Shown here: positions 34,383 to 45,000 of the stretch, in pieces
How positions within the stretch are numbered: the stretch's first letter is position 1
Layout: the number at the start of each line of letters is the position of its first letter
DNA from: Nemertoderma westbladi
Lineage: Eukaryota > Xenacoelomorpha > Nemertodermatida > Nemertodermatidae
Assembly: GCA_032718475.1 (NCBI GenBank)
Contig: JAUCBJ010004449.1
Coordinates: 1-46,453 of the forward strand
Direction: 5' to 3'
Length of the DNA: 46,453 nucleotides
Notes under the pieces: model-generated
Told to the model about the DNA's origin: nothing
Seen by the model: only the letters and a program-made list of their open reading frames with translations
Database searches by the model: none
Program-made: the position numbers and the translations under genes

Positions 34383-36097
34383 CTTCATTAATTATTGGGT
34401 TCGGATCGCTATTTAATATTTTTTTTACTTTAATCTAATCTATATACTTTTAAATGCCACATTTTCGGTTTCATTGTTCCATTAACTAACAGTATTCTAT
34501 CAATCCGCATCTAACATTTTCAATGAAACACGACTCATAGTATAATCTGTATGTAGTACCCGACTACCCGTAGCCGTAACTACAAGAATTGTTATGTAAA
34601 ATACTCCTCTGTCATATCAGTTGTAATAATATGTACAAACAAAACAAGAGCAATTTATATAAACCCAAGCAAGTCAATGGATCAATGCACATAATGTTAT
34701 ATTTATGTATCAGGGTGATTATCACGAAACGTAAGTAGCCAACCCCATTTGTGAGCAATATTCAGAAAAGTGGCCAAAACATACAATAAAGTGAGACCGT
34801 GATGTAATTCCATTTCTACTGAATGAAATCTCATGAAATAAAATGTTACAGGTAGACATTTTCATCAGGAATCTAGGAAACCATGTTGCTAAACGCTATT
34901 GTAAATAAATCGTCAAAACCCACGGAAAACGTGATGTTTTGATAGAAAAAATTATTAGGAGCAGTTATGTTATATACCAAAGTCTATAATTTTTAAGAAA
35001 CATCATAGTCTGTAGATGTATAGTTAGCATACAGGAGATCCTGGAACATTTTGTTTTCTACAACACCACTAAAAATGTCCTCGAATGACAAAAATTGAAT
35101 AACGACAATTATGGTTACAGGCACACCTTGACATTTTTTATAAGAATCTGTAATTACCTAGCTGTAACACACAAAAACAATTATACAAATTCATCGAAAA
35201 CTTTTGAAGATATGTGGGTTTGAAGAACCTCAGATCGGGAGGGAAAACCGTGTACTGCTGAATTAAAGCTGAAGTATTAAAGCTGATAGAATCGCATATA
35301 ATTGGTACCTCGGTAAAACAATAACAGTTCTGAAATCGTCCCTGAAAATGCTTTCATTTTATGTATAATGTTCAATGTTTATACGCAGCATTTATAATGT
35401 GAGTTTGGCAGTGTCAGTCGTACCATAAAACGTCCCCTCATCTGTAACCGCCTGTAACCGACTCTCATTACATTTACATGGAAGGTTACAGGCAAGGAAG
35501 TTACCCACGCCTGTATCCAATTATCCTAAAATATGTATTAAAATAATGGTTACAGGAAGTGGACAGGAATGGACAAGCAGTATATTTTTTTACAGATCAT
35601 ATTTAAGGTCAGCCAAAATCGCATTGAATTCTACTGACTCTGGGCTTTCAGAATATATCATATGTTGGGTTTTGAGAAACTTTATTTTTTACAAAAAAAT
35701 TACTCTGGTTTGGCCACTTTTCTGTTATTATAGTTGATATACCGTGCTGTGCAAGTGGAACTGTTTCAAATACACAACAACATATATTGTGTGTCAGCAT
35801 CTTAGCAGTATTGCGGCTCTCGCTTTCCATGTTACACTCGCTCGCTGCGCTCGCTGGATAAACCAAGTCAATGATATAGAATTGTAGTTTATCAATCGTA
35901 TAAATTTTAACTGATTATTTAATTTGGGGAAAATATGTTTGTTGCCATAATGTTTATGTGTTCTAGAACTTAGTTCAATTACTAATTGATATTGCGCCAT
36001 TTATTGTTTCTTCAAATATCATTCTGACACATTTTATTCCGGGTTTTATATTTTATTGGCTTTGTTTGCTGCAATATTCTTCAGAAATTACATTGTA
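34383..36097. other. NFU1 3' flank and intergenic DNA, no gene recognised
   Basis: The NFU1 3' UTR may extend to the AATAAA at 34,785. Beyond that I see AT-rich DNA, repeated ggttacagg words near 35,113, 35,485 and 35,548 with an opposed ctgtaacc at 35,441, and a ctcgctcgctgcgctcgctgg run near 35,835. No coding content is supported. Confidence 0.45.
34785..34790 (+). promoter_or_regulatory. Candidate poly(A) signal of NFU1
   Basis: AATAAA about 400 bases after the NFU1 stop; the first clear hexamer downstream. Confidence 0.4.
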
Positions 36098-37576
36098 ATG
36101 TCACTCTACGAGATTCTACTAATTGGATTGTTCATTGGATCTGTGTTCAATTGGAGTGAGTATTCTAAACTAATGACTTCTTTAAATCTAATTTACATTG
36201 CTAAAGATGACAAAAAAAATAATAAAATATGATTAAAAAATCTTGAAAATTTTGTTAACACTAAATGCCGCCCGCACATGTAATATTTCGATTTTATACA
36301 AAAAAAATGTGCGTAATTAATGACGCAATCCAGGTAAATAAATAATAAATACGGTATCTCTATCGTTGAGATCTACATGCGGGTGATATACGAACTACTG
36401 GTAAATATTATAATAGATTTTTATTTAATTTATTTTGTAGTAATTATTAATAGTTAATAATATTTTATTTTATTCCACTCCACTAACTCTTGAGACATTC
36501 TACCACTTCTGCTCTGGTTTCTGCGGAATCGAAAACAGAAAACTGTCGCCCGTATTAGTCCAATCATGAAATATGACCTACTGCAGTATAAATTAATTTA
36601 ATCGACATCATAGAATTGGTTATTTCGTTTTTATTCGTATCTGTAGTCTACTGGCCAAGATAATTATTCATACTCTAAATTTTAAATAGGTAAGGTAACT
36701 CATGGCGAGCAAAATTCAAACAGCTATAAATCAGTTATATTCCCTACATGAGTGATATTAATTAAATAAAGCACAATGAAGCACACTAACTAAATTAATA
36801 TGAACTACCTACCTAACTATATACAAAAGTACAAAATCAGTCTAACCCGCTGAGTCAGTACGGTGCGCGGGGACAGCTGGCGACAAAACCTCGTCGTAGA
36901 GGCCGTCGGACAGAGGGTCCATGGAGCCGAGGATGGAGGCCGTGTTGCCGATCAAGATGGCTACGAGGTGGCGTTGGAGGAGGAACCGATGGGATCGCGG
37001 CTCCTGAGTGGCTGCGTGGAGGCGTTGGCCAACCTCCTTAAGGAATGCAGCCGTCTCAGGACCGGGCCGACCGAAGGTCTCGAATGCTACCGGGTAGATT
37101 CCCTATATTGATTAAATAAATATCAGTGATTCGCACATGTGGGTGGGCTTTGGGTGAACCATTCTCCTTATTTTAATAAGTAATCCCTATGCTAAATTTT
37201 CTAATTCGCAGAGGAATGCTCTAATGACAAAGAATGTGGCGCTGCTTCTGAGTGCGAATGGAATGACGGCTACAAACCTAAGATGTCCCGGTGTCGTTGT
37301 AAGGAAGGTTCGGTGGTATCCAACACGGCTACTCCCGATGGGTGCACCAAAGCTGGCGGGGTCGCTGATTGCAGCACAGATTTCGCAGCCTTCGAATTCA
37401 AAGAAGGTAAATGTGTCTGCAAAACGCCAAAGGAAGGCGAGAAACCAAAGAACGTTGTTTGGGTGGAGACGAACGAAAAGCTATCCATGTGGGTTTGCGG
37501 AGTCAGTGGAATGAAAGCAAATGATTTACTCGTCTGTTTGTCAGTCGGATTAATAGCGATGTTTCATTTAGGGTGA
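36098..37576 (+). CDS. Small secreted or membrane-anchored cysteine-rich protein (EB-module-like), two exons
   Basis: Exons 36,098-36,155 and 37,212-37,576 join in phase 1 (donor GGA|GTGAGT, acceptor TTCGCAG|AGGAAT), giving 140 residues. Exon 1 encodes a hydrophobic signal peptide, MSLYEILLIGLFIGSVFNW. The mature part has ten cysteines in two modules resembling EB or EGF-like repeats: ECSNDKECGAASEC...CRCKEG, then DGC...ADC...GKCVC. The C-terminus ends with a hydrophobic stretch, NDLLVCLSVGLIAMFHLG, with no cytoplasmic tail, which suggests a GPI-anchor signal. I do not recognise an orthologue. Lineage-specific receptor or surface roles are possible but unproven. The intron contains a retroelement fragment. 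AATAAA at 37,700-37,705. Confidence 0.7.
36845..37105 (-). pseudogene. Retroelement ORF C-terminal fragment inside the intron
   Basis: A GC-rich island in AT-rich intron DNA. The minus strand reads GIYPVAFETFGRPGPETAAF, then QEPRSHRFLLQRHLVAILIG, then NTASILGSM and a stop. This is the pattern (V.FETFGR.GP......L......PRS...L.QR...A...GN) seen at the C-terminus of RT-encoding elements in many invertebrates. The plus-strand frame over it is a shadow. Confidence 0.55.
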
Positions 37577-38108
37577 CAATTACAGAACAGCGGGTGGTTT
37601 TATTGATGATATTATTACTGTTGATTAATACGTAGATAATAATATTATTATTGTTCTAGGTTTGTTAAATAGTGCAATACGATGTCTAGTCGACTATTAA
37701 ATAAAATGTTGTTTAACTTCAGGGAAGTATTATGGATTTTCGGGTCCGAGACAGTCTCAACCTTTTGGCTCCTACCCCAACCGCATCATTTTTCAAAAAA
37801 GACCCCGTTGGTAAAAATAAATTATTAATAATAATAATAAATATTAATCTTACGAAATTCCATATAGTTCCTTTTCAGTACGGTACCAAAAGGCGGTCCC
37901 AACCCAAATCCATATTTGAAGATTTTCAATTTTTCCTATCACTATAGCATCCAAACGACGTCATTTCTATACTAGTGTATTAATTTGAATTTATTTTAAC
38001 TAAACTTTTTGCTAATGTTTTCTTTTAGAGGGGCCAGTTATACATGTTATAAATCAAGTGCGATTCTATTCACAAAAACACCGATTAGTTGACATGACAT
38101 AGTGTAGC
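37577..38108. other. Intergenic, no gene recognised
   Basis: AT-rich 3' flank of the cysteine-rich gene. Its candidate poly(A) signal is at 37,700-37,705; a short open frame near 37,732-37,947 has no family features. Confidence 0.5.
37700..37705 (+). promoter_or_regulatory. Candidate poly(A) signal of the cysteine-rich gene
   Basis: AATAAA 124 bases after the stop codon of the cysteine-rich protein gene. Confidence 0.45.
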
Positions 38109-39310
38109 AAATACATACTTGTGTGTAAAGTAGCACTTTAAAGTGTGCTGATCCGAATGCTTTGTTACACGAACGAACGTTAGTGAGTGAGTGAAAATAA
38201 AGTCACGAGGATCAGAACACTGTAAAGTAGTTTATTCCAAAATGGTAACATTACTCAATGCCGTTAGTATTAACATCGAGTTGTTATTTAGCACTTTACA
38301 ACTTTAGAGGACATTACAGCATTGTATTGGCCTGTACATTTAGTATTGTATTTGGTGTTATTGTTTACGTGGTAACCATGACGGCGTTAAGTAATGTCCC
38401 CCCAGTGTACATTACTTAACGCCGTCATGGTTACCACGTAAACAATAGGTGGAAATTTGCCTGACTGCCAGATAGGCCTTCTGCATTACCTACCGGTAGG
38501 CGGGGTATAGCTATTAATAACCAGTAGGGCCTAGCTATATTATTATAACATGGCTCCAAACGCCACCATAAATATAAGCTAACTTATTTATAACATAATT
38601 TATGTCATTTTTACAATTATTTATACAGCAACTAATATAATTTGTGCAGTTTCTATCACTTATAATGTATATGTACCTTCATTTCGTAATGTTAAAATTT
38701 TGGAAAAAAACTACATATACGTGTTGCAAAGTACTATAGAGTGTTCTGATCCTCGTGGCTTTATTTTCACTCACTCACTAACGTTCGTTCGTGTAACAAA
38801 GCCACTCGGATCATCACACTTTAAAGTGCTACTTTACACACAAGTATGTAAATAGTTATTGCAACAAGTACGTATGTAATTTTATTCCAAGACATATTAT
38901 AAGTGAAAGAAACTCCACAAATTAAATTAGTTGCTGTATAAATAAATGTCATAAATCACATAAATTATGTTATAAAAAGTTAGCTTATATTTATGGTGGC
39001 GTTTGGAGCCATGTTAATACTGTAGTACTGGTTATTAATATCTACCGGTGGGTAATACATTATGCCTACTTATTGTCTGTCAAGAAATTAATAATAAATA
39101 CAAATTATTGTTTATGTGGTAACCATGGCGATCCCAACTTTCAGATTCACTTGCATAGAACGGATGAACTGTAAAGTCGCTCTCTTAGGACATTTCAACA
39201 TAATAATATATCACTAAATGTACAGGCTGTAATGTCCTCTAAATTTGTAAAGTGCTAAATAACAACTCGCTGTTAATACTAACGGCGTTGAGTAATGATA
39301 CAATTTTGGA
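38109..39310. repeat. Nested foldback (multiple inverted repeats), about 1.2 kb
   Basis: Four sets of inverted arms interleave. About 38,113-38,230 pairs with 38,728-38,850 (arms near 115 bp). About 38,230-38,345 pairs with 39,205-39,312. About 38,540-38,680 pairs with 38,885-39,020. A perfect 38-bp hairpin occupies 38,360-38,446, and a further partial copy of its arm (ttgtttatgtggtaaccatg) lies at about 39,110. No ORF is present. The order suggests insertion of one foldback/MITE element into another. Confidence 0.85.
38360..38446. repeat. Perfect 38-bp inverted repeat with 11-base loop
   Basis: 38,360-38,397 (attgtttacgtggtaaccat...) is the exact reverse complement of 38,409-38,446. The loop is short and C-rich. 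No mismatches means the duplication is recent or conserved by gene conversion. Confidence 0.93.
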
Positions 39311-39779
39311 ATAAAATAATGTTTAAATTTAATAATTAGAACATTTCAAGGAAAAAAACGCGGATTTTTCAAATAGTGACTCATCAATCATCATCATCAG
39401 TCTGCCAGTATCACTGTACTGGTGTTGTACATGCTGACTTAACGCAGTAACGGTACAGTTCCTGCATGGAAGCGGTCTGCTCTGCTGGACTTACCATACC
39501 GCCCCCACAATCCATACTGTTGTCCTGTCGCCTCAGACGGTTTCATTAATTATCTTGATTTGAGACGAGTAGTACTGCAGTCTGGCAGTAGTAGGTCAGT
39601 AGGCCTACCGTACACCGTAGGCCTATCAGCCTATATTGTATATTGTATTGTAATACAGTAATAGGTCGGATTAGTTTAGTGCAGCAATTAATGTGGATAT
39701 CCAGATATTTCTGCTGGCTGATTGCTAGGCCTCAGAGCCTAAACTGCTAGGCCGTAAATACAAATACAGAAATATAGAA
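39311..39779. other. NLE1 upstream region
   Basis: About 470 bases 5' of the NLE1 start. It contains the palindromic word TAGGCCTA twice (about 39,600 and 39,620) and tcatcatcatc-type runs. No promoter element is assigned. Confidence 0.4.
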
Positions 39780-41252
39780 ATGGGTGAAGTTACTATCGAA
39801 GGAGCGAATCTCGACAGTGAATTTGATGAGGAGATTGATACTAATAGAACAGTTGTACAGTTCAAGGATGAGGAAGGCAAAGCCATTGGAAATCCATTTG
39901 ATTTACCAACGAGTGTATCGCCGGGGCAGATGCAATTAATATGCAATACATTACTGGGGAATTCAACCGACGACGCTTTAAGTTTTGCTTTCTTTACAAA
40001 TGAAGTGGAAATAACGCAGAGTTTACAAGACGTTATAGACAAACTAAGTTTACCTACGGAATGCGTGGTGGATATAGTCTGTCAACCGCAGGCTGTGTTC
40101 CGCGTTAAGCCGGTAACTCGGTGCACATCCAGTCTAGACGGACACTCAGAGGCCATACTGTCTGTGTCCTTCAGCCCGGACGGGAGCAGTCTGGCCACAG
40201 GGTCGGGGGACTTCACCGTGAGACTTTGGGACTTGGATACGGAGTCTCCTAGATTCACTTGTAGGAGTCACTCCAACTGGGTTCTTTGCATCGCGTGGAG
40301 TCCGTGGGGAGACCTGCTGGCGTCTGGGTGTCGGAACGGGACCGTGTGCGTCTGGGACCCGAGCACCGGGAAGCTAAGAGGCAAACCTCTCCTGGGTCAC
40401 AAACAATGGATCACGTGGCTCTGTTGGGAACCGGTTCACAGCGGCACATCCGAGCTCCGTAGACTGGCCACCTCCTCCAAGGACGCCACCGTCCGCGTAT
40501 GGGACGCCCTTAGCGGCCGCCCGCTGTACACGCTCTCGGGCCACGCGCAGTCCGTGACCTGCATGCGTTGGGGCGGCCGTGGCCTCATCTACACGGCGTC
40601 GCAGGACCGGAGCGTGCGAGTGTGGCGGGATTCCGACGGGGTCCTCTGCCGCTCGCTGCTAGGCCACGCTCATTGGGTGAACTCGCTCGCGTTAAGCACG
40701 GATTACGCGCTGCGAACTGGAGCCTTCGAACCGGCGGAACCGAGAAATAAATTAAATAAAATATTAGATCCTAAAATAATCGCGGAAAAGCGATATAATT
40801 CTGCGAGAGGCGAAGGGGAGCGTTTGGTTTCCGGGAGCGACGATTTCACTATGTTCCTGTGGAGCCCCGAGTCGCAGAATAAACCGGTCGCTCGGCTCAC
40901 CGGACACCAAGCACTCATCAACCAGGTGGCTTTCTCCCCGGACGGACGCCTCCTAGCGAGCGCTTCCTTCGATAAATCCGTTAAGCTGTGGTGCGGCCGC
41001 ACCGGTAAGTATCTAGCCTCGTTCCGCGGTCACGTCGCCGCTGTGTTTGTTCTCGCCTGGTCGGCGGACTCGCGGCTGCTGGTCAGCGGCTCCAAGGACT
41101 CCACCCTCAAGGTGTGGCGCGCCCGAGACGGCTCACTGGAGGTGGACCTGCCCGGGCATCTGGACGAGGTTTACGCGGTGGATTGGAGTCCGGCTTCCGA
41201 GAAGGTCGCCAGTGGAGGGAAGGATCGCCAGCTGAAACTATGGAGACGGTGA
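39780..41252 (+). CDS. NLE1: Notchless homolog 1 (NLE1), WD40 ribosome-biogenesis factor, single exon
   Basis: 490 residues, close to the length of animal NLE1. The N-terminal NLE domain (about 25-95) contains VVQFKDEEGKAIGNPFDLPT and its typical continuation. It is followed by WD40 repeats with clear GH..W and [LV].[LV]W motifs, such as LDGHSEAILSVSFSPDGSSL, DFTVRLWD, ASGCRNGTVCVWD, DATVRVWD, DRSVRVW, DFTMFLW, DKSVKLW, DSTLKVW and RQLKLW; eight blades are expected in the family. NLE1/Rsa4 is a nucleolar and nuclear pre-60S assembly factor whose NLE domain contacts the AAA ATPase midasin; the animal protein also affects Notch signalling. The frame is intact, GC-rich relative to its flanks, and has no intron. 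AATAAA at 41,309-41,314. Confidence 0.96.
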   Translation: MGEVTIEGANLDSEFDEEIDTNRTVVQFKDEEGKAIGNPFDLPTSVSPGQMQLICNTLLGNSTDDALSFAFFTNEVEITQSLQDVIDKLSLPTECVVDIVCQPQAVFRVKPVTRCTSSLDGHSEAILSVSFSPDGSSLATGSGDFTVRLWDLDTESPRFTCRSHSNWVLCIAWSPWGDLLASGCRNGTVCVWDPSTGKLRGKPLLGHKQWITWLCWEPVHSGTSELRRLATSSKDATVRVWDALSGRPLYTLSGHAQSVTCMRWGGRGLIYTASQDRSVRVWRDSDGVLCRSLLGHAHWVNSLALSTDYALRTGAFEPAEPRNKLNKILDPKIIAEKRYNSARGEGERLVSGSDDFTMFLWSPESQNKPVARLTGHQALINQVAFSPDGRLLASASFDKSVKLWCGRTGKYLASFRGHVAAVFVLAWSADSRLLVSGSKDSTLKVWRARDGSLEVDLPGHLDEVYAVDWSPASEKVASGGKDRQLKLWRR

Positions 41253-42082
41253 TCTATGGTTGTGTAACTTATCTGAATGTAGTCACGTAATATTTACTTT
41301 TATTATTTAATAAATTGAGTGGGTATTTATATTTAAACTATAAATAGACCACACAACGCTAATAATAAATTAATATTATTGGAATATATCACCGTAACAT
41401 AACACCTGAGCTGCGGACGTGAATATAAATTAATCCCGTGTCTATAAAAAATAAAGCGGAAATACAACATGTATTTATGTTTTTATTCCAACAAAATTTC
41501 ACCAAATTATTCATCTTTCACAGATAAAACTAACTAACTGCGGTTGATATGGTAACTTTACAATGACAAATTCAGGTTACGAGTTTGGCTCTAATATGTT
41601 CGATTTTAATCAATAACAAATGCTTTATATTGATTTTTTCATCAGTGTAATTTCTTGAAACATTCTGATACACGCAAGTATGCAAATAGATAATTAATTA
41701 ATTATTCTCCAAAATTCAGCCAAGACACTGTATTTATCAATGGTTTGTTATTAATGTAGCACATTACAACTCTATGTATATGGATTGTCACTGCATATTC
41801 AATAAGGAAGTGGTACTGAAGTAGACTTTTTGCTTTGAAGTAATTATGATGTTTCTTCTTGTAGAACGGATTAGATATAAAGAAATGGAATAACTTTTAA
41901 CACATTTATCCCATTAGCTCTCATTTATTCCATTAGGGAGTCTGCTGAATAATTGGTAATGTCTGTTAAAAGGCTCATCTTTTGTCCCTGTTGTTAAAGT
42001 AAACTAAGTTTTAAAGCGGGAAGCTTTCAATGCAAACAAAACACAAAGAAAAAAACTCACTAAAGTATCGTTTACCAATTTC
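41253..42082. other. NLE1 3' flank, no gene recognised
   Basis: Includes the AATAAA at 41,309-41,314 and a later one near 41,449. The rest is AT-rich and runs into the terminal minisatellite. Confidence 0.5.
41309..41314 (+). promoter_or_regulatory. Candidate poly(A) signal of NLE1
   Basis: AATAAA 57 bases after the NLE1 stop codon, well placed for a short 3' UTR. Confidence 0.55.
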
Positions 42083-45000
42083 CAATATGTATACAAGTTA
42101 TCTCGGTTCCCAATTCCCTATCTATATACAAGTTGTCTCGGTTCCCAATTCCCTATCTGTATACAGGTTGTATCAGTTCCCAATTCCCTATCTGTATACT
42201 GGTTGTATCGGTTCCCAATTCCCTATCTGTATACAGGTCGTATCGGTTCCCAATTCCCAATCTGTATACAGGTTGTCTCGGTTCCCAATTCCCTATCTGC
42301 ATACAGGGTTTCTCGGTTCCCAATTCCCTATCTGTATACTACAGGTTGTATCGGTTCCCAATTCCCTATCTGTATACAGGTTGTCTCGGTTCCCAATTCC
42401 CTATCTGTATACAGGTTGTATCAGTTCCCAATTCCCTATCTGTATACTGGTTGTATCGGTTCCCAATTCCCTATCTGTATACAGGTTGTCTCGGTTCCCA
42501 ATTCCCTATCTGTATACAGGTTGTATCAGTTCCCAATTCCCTATCTGTATACTGGTTGTATCGGTTCCCAATTCCCTATCTGCATACAGGTTGTCTCGGT
42601 TCCCAATTCCCTATCTGTATACAGGTTGTATCAGTTCCCAATTCCCAATCTGTATACAGGGTTTCTCGGTTCCCAATTCCCTATCTGTATACTACAGGTT
42701 GTCTCGGTTCCCAATTCCCTATCTGTATACAGGTTGTATCAGTTCCCAATTCCCTATCTGTATACAGGTTGTCTCGGTTCCCAATTCCCTATCTGTATAC
42801 AGGTTGTATCAGTTCCCAATTCCCAATCTGTATACAGGTTGTCTCGGTTCCCAATTCCCTATCTGCATACAGGTTGTCTCGGTTCCCAATTCCCTATCTG
42901 TATACAGGTTGTATCAGTTCCCAATTCCCTATCTGTATACTGGTTGTATCGGTTCCCAATTCCCTATCTGTATACTGGTTGTATCGGTTCCCAATTCCCT
43001 ATCTGTATACTGGTTGTATCGGTTCCCAATTCCCTATCTGTATACAGGTCGTATCGGTTCCCAATTCCCAATCTGTATACAGGTTGTCTCGGTTCCCAAT
43101 TCCCTATCTATATACAAGTTGTCTCGGTTCCCAATTCCCTATCTGTATACAGGTTGTATCAGTTCCCAATTCCCTATCTGTATACTGGTTGTATCGGTTC
43201 CCAATTCCCTATCTGTATACAGGTCGTATCGGTTCCCAATTCCCAATCTGTATACAGGTTGTCTCGGTTCCCAATTCCCTATCTGCATACAGGTTGTCTC
43301 GGTTCCCAATTCCCTATCTGTATACTACAGGTTGTATCGGTTCCCAATTCCCTATCTGTATACAGGTTGTCTCGGTTCCCAATTCCCTATCTGTATACAG
43401 GTTGTATCAGTTCCCAATTCCCTATCTGTATACTACAGGTTGTATCGGTTCCCAATTCCCTATCTGTATACAGGTTGTCTCGGTTCCCAATTCCCTATCT
43501 GTATACAGATCGTCTCAGTGTTCCCAATTCCCTATCTGTATACAGGTTGTCTCAGTTCCCAATTCCCCATCTGTATACAGGTTGTCTCGGTTCCCAATTC
43601 CCTATCTGTATACAGGTTGTCTCGGTTCCCAATTCCCTATCTGCCTGTATACAGGTTGTCTCGGTTCCCAATTCCCTATCTGTATACTACAGGTTGTCTC
43701 GGTTCCCAATTCCCTATCTGTATACTACAGGTTGTATCGGTTCCCAATTCCTTATCTGTATACAGGTTGTCTCGGTTCCCAATTCCCTATCTGTATACTA
43801 CAGGTTGTATCGGTTCCCAATTCCCTATCTGTATACAGGTTGTCTCGGTTCACAATTCCCTATCTGTATACTACAGGTTGTCTCGGTTAACAATTCCCTA
43901 TCTGTATACAGATTGTCTCGGTTCCCAATTCCCTATCTGTATACTACAGGTTGTCTCGGTTCCCAATTCCCTATCTGTATACAGGTTGTCTCGGTTCCCA
44001 ATTCCATATCTGTATACAGGTTGTCTCGGTTCCCAATTCCTTATCTGTATACAGGTTGTCTCGGTTCCCAATTCCCTATCTATATACAGGTTGTCTCGGT
44101 TCCCAATTCCCCATTTGTATACAGGTTGTCTCGGTTCCCAATTCCCTATCTGCCTGTATACAGGTTGTCTCGGTTCCCAATTCCCTATCTGTATACTACA
44201 GGTTGTCTCGGTTCCCAATTCCCTATCTGTATACTACAGGTTGTATCGGTTCCCAATTCCCTATCTATACAGGTTGTCTCGGTTCCCAATTCCCTATCTG
44301 TATACTACAGGTTGTCTCGGTTCACAATTCCCTATCTGTATACAGATTGTCTCGGTTCCCAATTCCCTATCTGTATACAGGTTGTATCGGTTCCCAATTC
44401 CCTATCTGTATACTACAGGTTGTCTCGGTTCACAATTCCCTATCTGTATACAGATTGTCTCGGTTCCCAATTCCCTATCTGTATACTACAGGTTGTCTCG
44501 GTTCCCAATTCCCTATCAGTATACAGGTTGTCTCGGTTCCCAATTCCCTATCTGTATACAGATTGTCTCGGTTCCCAATTCCCTATCTGTATACTACAGG
44601 TTGTCTCGGTTCCCAATTCCCTATCTGTATACAGGTTGTCTCGGTTCCCAATTCCCTATCTGCATACAGGTTGTCTCGGTTCCCAATTCCCTATCTGTAT
44701 ACTACAGGTTGTCTCGGTTCACAATTCCCTATCTGTATACAGATTGTCTCGGTTCCCAATTCCCTATCTGTATACAGGTTGTATCGGTTCCCAATTCCCT
44801 ATCTGTATACTACAGGTTGTCTCGGTTCACAATTCCCTATCTGTATACAGATTGTCTCGGTTCCCAATTCCCTATCTGTATACTACAGGTTGTCTCGGTT
44901 CCCAATTCCCTATCTGTATACAGGTTGTCTCGGTTCCCAATTCCCTATCTGCATACAGGTTGTCTCGGTTCCCATTTCCCTATCTGTATACAACAGGTTG

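Noticed and set aside
36863-37111. 82-codon plus-strand open frame in a GC-rich island
   Set aside because: The minus strand shows a conserved retroelement C-terminus, so the plus-strand frame is a shadow.
42133-43890. 585-codon plus-strand open frame
   Set aside because: It is the translation of a 35/38-bp minisatellite cycling through all frames. It has no domain, no consistent unit in frame and no gene structure.
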